From Pseudomonadota bacterium (GTDB taxonomy: Bacteria; Pseudomonadota; Alphaproteobacteria; Rhizobiales; Devosiaceae), in contig JAEYTN010000370.1 in assembly GCA_023433985.1 (NCBI GenBank), positions 1 through 5,258 on the forward strand: a DNA stretch of 5,258 bases. Reading direction: 5' to 3'. Shown here in pieces: positions 1 to 5,258 of this stretch. Within the stretch, counting starts at the first letter, position 1. Every line of letters starts with the position of its first letter. Below the pieces are notes generated by a model, which saw only the letters and a program-made list of their open reading frames with translations, did no database searches and was not told the DNA's origin. The position numbers and the translations under genes are program-made.

Positions 1-999
1 GTCGCGGTAAACCGTCAGCCCTTCCTTGAGGCAGAGCTGGAACCAGTCGCGGCAAGTGATTCTGTCGCCAGTCCAATTGTGGAAGTATTCGTGCGCGATG
101 ACGCTCTCGATCGAGGCGTAGTCGGTATCCGTGGCGCTCTCGGGCTTCGCAAACACCAGCTTGTCGTTGAAGATGTTGAGGCCCTTGTTCTCCATCGCGC
201 CGAAATTGAAGTCGCTGACGGCGACGATGTTGAAGATGTCGAGGTCGTACTCGCGGCCGAAGCGGCGCTCGTCCCAGGCCATGGAGCGCTTGAGCGAGTC
301 CATGGCGTAGCCGCACTCGCCCTCCTTGCCGTGCTCGCAATAGATACCGAGCGCCACCTGCCGGCCCGACGCGGTGGTGAAGGTGTCGTGGATGGAGCCG
401 AGGTCGCCGGCTACCATCGCGAACAGGTAGCTCGGCTTGGGGAAGGGGTCCTCCCACACCGCGAAGTGCCGGCCGTCGGCCAGGTCGCCGACCTCGATGC
501 GGTTGCCGTTCGAGAGCAGCACGGGGGCGAGCTTCTTGTCCGCCGTCATCTTCACCTTGAACGGCGCCAGCATGTCCGGCCGGTCGTAGTACCAGGTAAT
601 GCGGCGGAAGCCCTCGGGCTCGCACTGCGTGCACCAGGTGCCGCTCGAGCGGTAGAAGCCCATCAGCTTGAGGTTCTTCTCAGGCTCGATCGCCACCTCG
701 GTCTCGAGCACGAAGCGCTTCACCGGCGGCTCGAGGATGGTGAGGGTGGTCGGCATCTCCTCGTAGGCCGTGAGCGCCAGCGGCAGCCCGTCGATGGCGA
801 CCGAGCGGAGCTTCAGCTCCTCGCCGTCGAGCACCAGCGGCGTGCCGGGGAGCGTGCTCTCGCGCGGAGCGATCGTCAGCAGCGCCCGCACGGTGCTGGT
901 ATCGGGGGCGATGCCGACATCCAGCTCCACCTTCTCGATAATGTACGGGGTAGGGGCGTAATCCTTGAGGAAGATCGTCTCGTCGTTCCCGCCGCGCAT
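1..999 (-). CDS. pepN: Aminopeptidase N (M1 family zinc metallopeptidase), N-terminal part, 3' end beyond window
   Basis: This is the minus-strand gene for a PepN-type aminopeptidase, a cytosolic zinc enzyme that removes N-terminal residues from peptides in protein turnover. 333 codons are visible, and the frame is still open at the window edge; E. coli PepN has about 870 residues, so well over half is missing. Residues 267-271 read GAMEN, the exopeptidase substrate-binding motif. Residues 303-307 read HEYFH, the zinc-binding HExxH with catalytic Glu304. Glu326 in the KEGLTV segment is the third zinc ligand. Spacing matches E. coli PepN (GAMEN at 260, HExxH at 297) with a shift of about six residues. 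The beta-sheet N-terminal domain fills roughly residues 1-200. The start (MRGGNDETIFLKDY) is the first ATG after an in-frame TAA and is preceded by GGAG six bases upstream, so it is well supported. The gene is divergent from the ABC transporter genes, with no evident functional link. The family call is near certain; the PepN subfamily rests on the long matching stretch around the zinc site. Confidence 0.96.
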   Translation of the reverse strand, partial: MRGGNDETIFLKDYAPTPYIIEKVELDVGIAPDTSTVRALLTIAPRESTLPGTPLVLDGEELKLRSVAIDGLPLALTAYEEMPTTLTILEPPVKRFVLETEVAIEPEKNLKLMGFYRSSGTWCTQCEPEGFRRITWYYDRPDMLAPFKVKMTADKKLAPVLLSNGNRIEVGDLADGRHFAVWEDPFPKPSYLFAMVAGDLGSIHDTFTTASGRQVALGIYCEHGKEGECGYAMDSLKRSMAWDERRFGREYDLDIFNIVAVSDFNFGAMENKGLNIFNDKLVFAKPESATDTDYASIESVIAHEYFHNWTGDRITCRDWFQLCLKEGLTVYRD

Positions 1000-1115
1000 A
1001 AAAATCTCCGCAACTTCAACTCGTTAACCGACTGTGGCATGGCCGCTACAGCCGAATCCAGCGGTTGATGTATTCTATGGGGCTGTCGACCCGGTAATTT
1101 CCGGCGGCCGCCAGC

Positions 1116-1151
1116 ACGCACCTCCGCACGCCACCGGCGTGTCGTGTGCGT
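1116..1151. repeat. Two-tier inverted repeat in the divergent intergenic region
   Basis: An inner stem pairs CACGCC (1127-1132) with GGCGTG (1136-1141) around a 3-base loop. An outer stem pairs ACGCAC (1116-1121) with GTGCGT (1146-1151), separated from the inner one by 5 and 4 unpaired bases. It lies about 110 bases upstream of both divergent start codons. No T-tract follows on either strand, so a terminator reading is not supported. It could be a protein-binding site, a structure in a 5' leader, or chance in GC-rich DNA. Confidence 0.4.
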
Positions 1152-1193
1152 AATCCAAAACGACAAAGAGGGTAAGCCCTGCTTGGGGCCGAC

Positions 1194-1221
1194 ACGCTTG
1201 ACCTCAACAACGCTTGAGGTC
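1194..1221. promoter_or_regulatory. Candidate operator: 8 bp palindrome plus 8 bp direct repeat upstream of the first ABC gene
   Basis: GACCTCAA (1200-1207) and TTGAGGTC (1214-1221) are perfect inverted arms around a 6-base spacer. The same region carries ACGCTTGA twice, at 1194-1201 and 1210-1217, spaced 16 bases apart. The left copy includes CTTGAC (1197-1202), which matches the alphaproteobacterial -35 consensus, but no convincing -10 lies 16-18 bases downstream. The element ends 39 bases before the transporter start. A dimeric repressor or activator site overlapping a promoter would look like this. In RNA it would instead be an 8 bp hairpin in the 5' leader. The symmetry is visible; the function is inferred. 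Confidence 0.4.
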
Positions 1222-1247
1222 GTAAGCGCCGTCTCCCCATCAGTGCC

Positions 1248-1253
1248 AAGGAG
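1248..1253 (+). promoter_or_regulatory. Ribosome binding site of the first ABC gene
   Basis: AAGGAG lies 7 bases before the ATG at 1261. It decides the start: an in-frame GTG at 1144 would add 39 residues with no Shine-Dalgarno sequence and no resemblance to transporter N termini. The ATG at 1261 also makes the protein exactly as long as its downstream paralog, with a matching N terminus. Confidence 0.9.
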
Positions 1254-1260
1254 CGTCGTC

Positions 1261-3123
1261 ATGATCGGCCCCGTGTTCAAGTGGTTCGAGGATCGCCTCG
1301 ATCCCTATCCGCGCAGCGAGCCGGAGCAGCCGCCCAAGGGCCTGCTCGCCTTTTGCCTCCACTATTCGAAGGGCGCCAAGCGCTGGCTGATCGCCATGGC
1401 AGTGCTCGGCGCCGCCATCGCCGTGGGCGAGATCGCGCTGTTCGGCTTCATGGGCTCGATCGTCGACTGGCTCGGTACTGCCGACAAGGCGACCTTCCTC
1501 GAAACCGAGGGCTGGAAGCTCTGGCTGATGGGCGCCTTCCTGCTGCTCGGCCTGCCGCTGCTGCAGCTCGCGGACACGCACATCATCCACCAGACGCTGC
1601 TGGGCAACTTCCCGCAGCGCATCCGCTGGATGGCGCACCGCTACCTGATCCGGCAGTCGATGAGCTACTTCCAGGACGAGTTTGCCGGCCGCATCGGCGC
1701 CAAGCTGATGCAGACCGCGCTCGCCGTGCGCGAAGTTGTGATGAAGCTGCTCGACGTCACGATCTTCGTGGTTGTCTACTTCGCGGGCGCCGTGGTGCTG
1801 GCGGCGATGAGCGACCTGTGGCTCGCCGTGCCCTTCCTCGTCTGGCTCGCCGCGTACGTGGCGCTCCTCTGGTACTTCATCCCCAAGCTGGGGAAGGTGT
1901 CCGAGAAGCAGGCCGACGCGCGGTCGCTGATGACCGGCCGCATCGTCGACAGCTACACCAACATCGCCACCGTGAAGCTCTTCTCGCACAGCCACCGCGA
2001 GGAGGACTACGCCCATGAGGCGATGGCCGAGTTCATGGGCACGGTGCACAAGCAGATGCGGATGGTGACGCAGCTGCAGGTGATCATCACCACCATGAAC
2101 TGCATCCTGCTGGCTGCCGTGGTTGCCATCGGCATCGGCCAGTGGCTGAACGGCAACATGACCGCCGGCGCCATCGCCGTGGCTGCCGCGCTGGTGCTGC
2201 GCTTCCAGGGCATGAGCCAGTGGGTGATGTGGGAAATGTCGGCGCTGTTCGAAAATATCGGCGTCGTGCGCGACGGTATCAGCTCCATCTCGCTGCCGCG
2301 GGTGGTCGCCGATCAGCCCGGTGCCATGCCGCTCGGCCCGGTCAAGGGCGACATCCGCTTCGACAACGTCTCGTTCCACTACGGCAAGAAGGCCGGCGTC
2401 ATCGAGGGGCTCGACCTCGCGATCAAGCCGGGCGAGAAGATCGGCCTCGTCGGCCGCTCGGGCGCAGGCAAGTCGACCATCGTCAACCTGCTGCTCCGCT
2501 TCTACGACCGCGAGAGCGGGGTGATCACCATCGATGGCACCGACATCGCCACCGTGCAGCAGGATACGCTGCGCGCGCAGATCGGGGTCGTCACCCAGGA
2601 CACCTCGCTGCTCCACCGCTCCGTGCGCGAGAACATCCTCTACGGCCGCCCCGACGCGACCGAGGAGGAGATGCTGGCGGCCGCCAAGCTGGCCGAGGCG
2701 GACGGTTTCATCGACAGCCTGGTCGATCCCAAGGGCCGCAAGGGCTTCGACGCCCATGTCGGCGAGCGTGGGGTGAAGCTCTCGGGCGGCCAGCGGCAGC
2801 GCATCGCGATTGCGCGCGTACTGCTCAAGAACGCCCCGATCCTGGTGCTCGACGAGGCGACCTCGGCGCTCGACAGCGAGGTGGAGGCGGCGATCCAGAG
2901 CCAGCTGACGCGGCTGATGGCGGGCAAGACCGTGATCGCCATCGCCCACCGGCTTTCCACCATCGCCGCCATGGACCGTCTGGTCGTGCTCGACAAGGGG
3001 CAGATCGTCGAACAGGGAACGCACTCCGAGCTGATCAAGCTCGGCGGCCACTATGCCCGGCTCTGGAACCGCCAGTCCGGCGGCTTCCTCGAGCCGGATA
3101 TTCAGGAGGAGGCGGCGGAGTAG
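1261..3123 (+). CDS. ABC exporter half-transporter (fused membrane and ATPase domains), first of a tandem pair
   Basis: This is a 620-residue inner-membrane ABC exporter subunit of the MsbA/MdlB type (COG1132-like), which would dimerise and use ATP to move a substrate out of the cytoplasm. Six hydrophobic segments are visible at roughly 43-66, 86-105, 166-183, 187-207, 275-297 and 301-320. A conserved cytoplasmic-loop segment, MTGRIVDSYTNI, lies at 224-235. The ATPase domain begins near 363: A-loop Tyr374, Walker A GRSGAGKST 398-406, Q-loop Gln446, X-loop VGERG 500-504, signature LSGGQ 507-511, Walker B ILVLD 527-531 with catalytic Glu532, D-loop SALD 535-538 and switch His563. Every catalytic element is intact. 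There is no N-terminal peptidase domain, which argues against a bacteriocin-processing exporter. Only two cysteines are seen (32 and 281). The start is fixed by AAGGAG 7 bases upstream. The gene is followed by a hairpin, a short ORF and a paralogous half-transporter, and is probably co-transcribed with them. The substrate is unknown: lipid, drug, glycan and peptide all remain possible. Confidence 0.95.
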   Translation: MIGPVFKWFEDRLDPYPRSEPEQPPKGLLAFCLHYSKGAKRWLIAMAVLGAAIAVGEIALFGFMGSIVDWLGTADKATFLETEGWKLWLMGAFLLLGLPLLQLADTHIIHQTLLGNFPQRIRWMAHRYLIRQSMSYFQDEFAGRIGAKLMQTALAVREVVMKLLDVTIFVVVYFAGAVVLAAMSDLWLAVPFLVWLAAYVALLWYFIPKLGKVSEKQADARSLMTGRIVDSYTNIATVKLFSHSHREEDYAHEAMAEFMGTVHKQMRMVTQLQVIITTMNCILLAAVVAIGIGQWLNGNMTAGAIAVAAALVLRFQGMSQWVMWEMSALFENIGVVRDGISSISLPRVVADQPGAMPLGPVKGDIRFDNVSFHYGKKAGVIEGLDLAIKPGEKIGLVGRSGAGKSTIVNLLLRFYDRESGVITIDGTDIATVQQDTLRAQIGVVTQDTSLLHRSVRENILYGRPDATEEEMLAAAKLAEADGFIDSLVDPKGRKGFDAHVGERGVKLSGGQRQRIAIARVLLKNAPILVLDEATSALDSEVEAAIQSQLTRLMAGKTVIAIAHRLSTIAAMDRLVVLDKGQIVEQGTHSELIKLGGHYARLWNRQSGGFLEPDIQEEAAE

Positions 3124-3145
3124 CGTTCGCTGACGCCTCCCCTCC

Positions 3146-3162
3146 CGGCAGGGGACCTGCCG
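3146..3162 (+). repeat. GC-rich stem-loop after the first ABC gene
   Basis: CGGCAGG (3146-3152) pairs perfectly with CCTGCCG (3156-3162) around a 3-base loop, 22 bases after the transporter stop codon. It is preceded by a C-rich tract (3137-3146) and is not followed by T residues. It is therefore unlikely to be an intrinsic terminator. A repetitive extragenic palindrome, or an mRNA-stabilising hairpin that separates expression of the first transporter from what follows, fits better. The stop codon itself lies next to a smaller inverted repeat, AGCG/CGCT at 3122-3131. Confidence 0.5.
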
Positions 3163-3194
3163 ACCACGACGTGCCTCTCCACTTCAACATCCCC

Positions 3195-3201
3195 AAGGAG
3201 G
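3195..3201 (+). promoter_or_regulatory. Perfect Shine-Dalgarno sequence of the 32-codon ORF
   Basis: AAGGAGG is a seven-base perfect complement to the 16S rRNA 3' end (anti-Shine-Dalgarno CCUCCUU), 5 bases before the ATG at 3207. It is the strongest ribosome binding site in the window, better than that of either transporter gene. It is the main reason for treating the short ORF as translated. Confidence 0.8.
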
Positions 3202-3206
3202 GACAA

Positions 3207-3305
3207 ATGGAAAACCACATCGAACGTCTTCGCACGACGCCTTTCGCCGCTGGCTTCGACCGCGCCAAAGAAAAACGAAAGCAATCCCTTAGGGCCCTTA
3301 CCTGA
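3207..3305 (+). CDS. Small basic protein or leader peptide, 32 residues, between the two ABC genes
   Basis: This is an ORF of 32 codons in the gap between the transporters, opened by a perfect Shine-Dalgarno sequence and closed by TGA. The peptide starts MENHIERLRTTPFAAGFD and ends KRKQSLRALT. It is hydrophilic, with eight Lys/Arg against four acidic residues and a basic cluster at residues 19-25. It shows no signal peptide, membrane segment, cysteine or double-glycine leader, so there is no sign that it is an exported peptide. Codons in its second half (AAA, CGA, CAA, CTT, AGG) are unlike the GC-ending codons of the neighbours. Its stop codon lies inside a hairpin at 3292-3332, and the second transporter starts 42 bases later. 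I do not recognise a family. A leader peptide whose translation opens or closes that hairpin is the favoured role. A small protein acting on the exporter, or a non-functional ORF with a chance Shine-Dalgarno sequence, remain possible. Confidence 0.6.
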   Translation: MENHIERLRTTPFAAGFDRAKEKRKQSLRALT

Positions 3306-3332
3306 TCCGCCGAAAAAGCGTCAGAAGGGCTC
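3292..3332 (+). promoter_or_regulatory. Bulged hairpin spanning the small ORF stop codon and ending just before the second ABC gene's ribosome binding site
   Basis: Three stacked stems are visible. GCCCTT (3294-3299) pairs with AAGGGC (3325-3330) and is extended by G3293-T3331 (wobble) and G3292-C3332. CTGA (3302-3305) pairs with TCAG (3321-3324). CGC (3308-3310) pairs with GCG (3318-3320) around a 7-base A-rich loop. Two-base bulges on the 5' side (3300-3301 and 3306-3307) separate the stems. A ribosome finishing the small ORF would disrupt the 5' half. The structure ends 15 bases before the ATG at 3348. No T-tract follows, so control of translation or RNA processing is more likely than termination. 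Confidence 0.55.
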
Positions 3333-3335
3333 GGA

Positions 3336-3341
3336 AATGAG
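3336..3341 (+). promoter_or_regulatory. Weak ribosome binding site of the second ABC gene
   Basis: AATGAG, one mismatch from AAGGAG, lies 6 bases before the ATG at 3348. An in-frame TGA at 3342-3344 rules out any upstream start, so 3348 is the earliest possible start. The site is clearly weaker than those of the first transporter and the small ORF, and it directly abuts the hairpin at 3292-3332. This would suit regulated or coupled initiation. Confidence 0.5.
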
Positions 3342-3347
3342 TGAAAA

Positions 3348-5210
<1,863 letters not shown>

Positions 5211-5225
5211 ACCCGCGCCCCCTCC

Positions 5226-5242
5226 ACCAGCCTTCGGCTGGT
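5226..5242. repeat. Stem-loop with C-rich flanks after the second ABC gene, REP-like
   Basis: ACCAGCC (5226-5232) and GGCTGGT (5236-5242) pair perfectly around a 3-base loop, 15 bases after the stop codon. Runs of C with single T residues lie on both sides (5217-5225 and 5243-5253). This layout resembles dispersed extragenic palindromes common in Hyphomicrobiales genomes; the resemblance is from memory. It may act as an mRNA 3'-end barrier. There is no T-tract on the plus strand, so an intrinsic terminator is not clear. Confidence 0.5.
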
Positions 5243-5258
5243 CCCCCTCCCCCGCACG

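Noticed and set aside
79..1068. 329-codon plus-strand frame opposite pepN
   Set aside because: The minus strand carries an unmistakable M1 aminopeptidase with GAMEN and HEYFH motifs. The plus-strand translation is low-complexity His/Arg/Glu/Leu-rich shadow coding.
1071..1078. AT-rich box giving TAGAAT on the minus strand, a possible -10 for pepN
   Set aside because: TAGAAT is one base from consensus and would give a leader of about 65 bases, but no -35-like hexamer lies 15-19 bases upstream, so I do not list it as a promoter.
1144..1260. GTG start giving a 39-residue N-terminal extension of the first transporter
   Set aside because: There is no Shine-Dalgarno sequence before 1144, the extension resembles nothing in the paralog, and the ATG at 1261 has AAGGAG at ideal spacing and yields a protein of equal length to the paralog.
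1240..3051. 603-codon open frame on the minus strand opposite the first transporter
   Set aside because: It is antisense to a gene with complete ABC motifs. Its translation is rich in His, Asp, Arg, Leu and Glu with no domain pattern. Such frames arise from strong GC bias at third codon positions.
3146..3162. Rho-independent terminator after the first transporter
   Set aside because: The stem is strong, but the following bases (accacgacg) contain no T-run. The downstream transporter also has no obvious promoter of its own, which argues for read-through.
2142..3305. 387-codon frame running through the first transporter into the small ORF
   Set aside because: Only its last 32 codons, after the perfect Shine-Dalgarno sequence at 3195-3201, are a credible gene. 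The rest is a frame-shifted, Arg-rich shadow of the ATPase domain.
3207..3305. Short ORF as a bacteriocin or processed peptide exported by the adjacent ABC pair
   Set aside because: There is no double-glycine leader, no cysteine or other typical modification sites, and neither transporter carries a peptidase domain.

Overview
The window is GC-rich DNA, with G or C at most third codon positions, and fits an alphaproteobacterium. The protein style and the C-rich hairpin repeats after genes suggest Hyphomicrobiales, possibly Devosia-like. That placement is an impression from the sequence, not a database result.

Layout. (1) Positions 1-999, minus strand: the N-terminal 333 residues of a PepN-type M1 aminopeptidase, cut by the left edge of the window. 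(2) Positions 1000-1260: a divergent intergenic region of 261 bases. It holds a two-tier inverted repeat (1116-1151), a perfect 8+8 bp palindrome combined with an 8 bp direct repeat (1194-1221), and the ribosome binding site of the next gene. (3) Positions 1261-3123, plus strand: a 620-residue ABC exporter half-transporter, with a membrane domain fused to an ATPase domain. (4) Positions 3124-3347: a 224-base gap containing a GC-rich hairpin, a 32-codon ORF with the best Shine-Dalgarno sequence in the window, and a long bulged hairpin that includes the stop codon of that ORF. (5) Positions 3348-5210, plus strand: a second, paralogous 620-residue half-transporter. (6) Positions 5211-5258: a hairpin with C-rich flanks resembling dispersed alphaproteobacterial intergenic repeats.

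The two half-transporters have exactly equal length. They share N-terminal features and nearly identical ATPase cores, but their membrane helices have diverged. The simplest reading is an old tandem duplication giving either a heterodimeric exporter or two homodimers. All ATPase motifs are intact in both proteins, so this is not the common heterodimer arrangement with one degenerate ATP site. The substrate cannot be read from the sequence.

The part most worth following up is the gap between the two transporter genes. A very well initiated short basic ORF with a cluster of rare codons ends inside a 41-base hairpin, and the second transporter starts 42 bases after the ORF stops. This resembles leader-peptide control of a downstream gene, known for example from the bmrB leader of the Bacillus bmrCD heterodimeric ABC exporter. 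Here it would sit inside the operon and set the output of the second subunit relative to the first. No T-tract follows the hairpin, so a classical transcription attenuator is not supported; control of translation or mRNA stability is more likely. The mechanism is inference. The ORF, the Shine-Dalgarno sequence and the hairpin pairing are visible directly.
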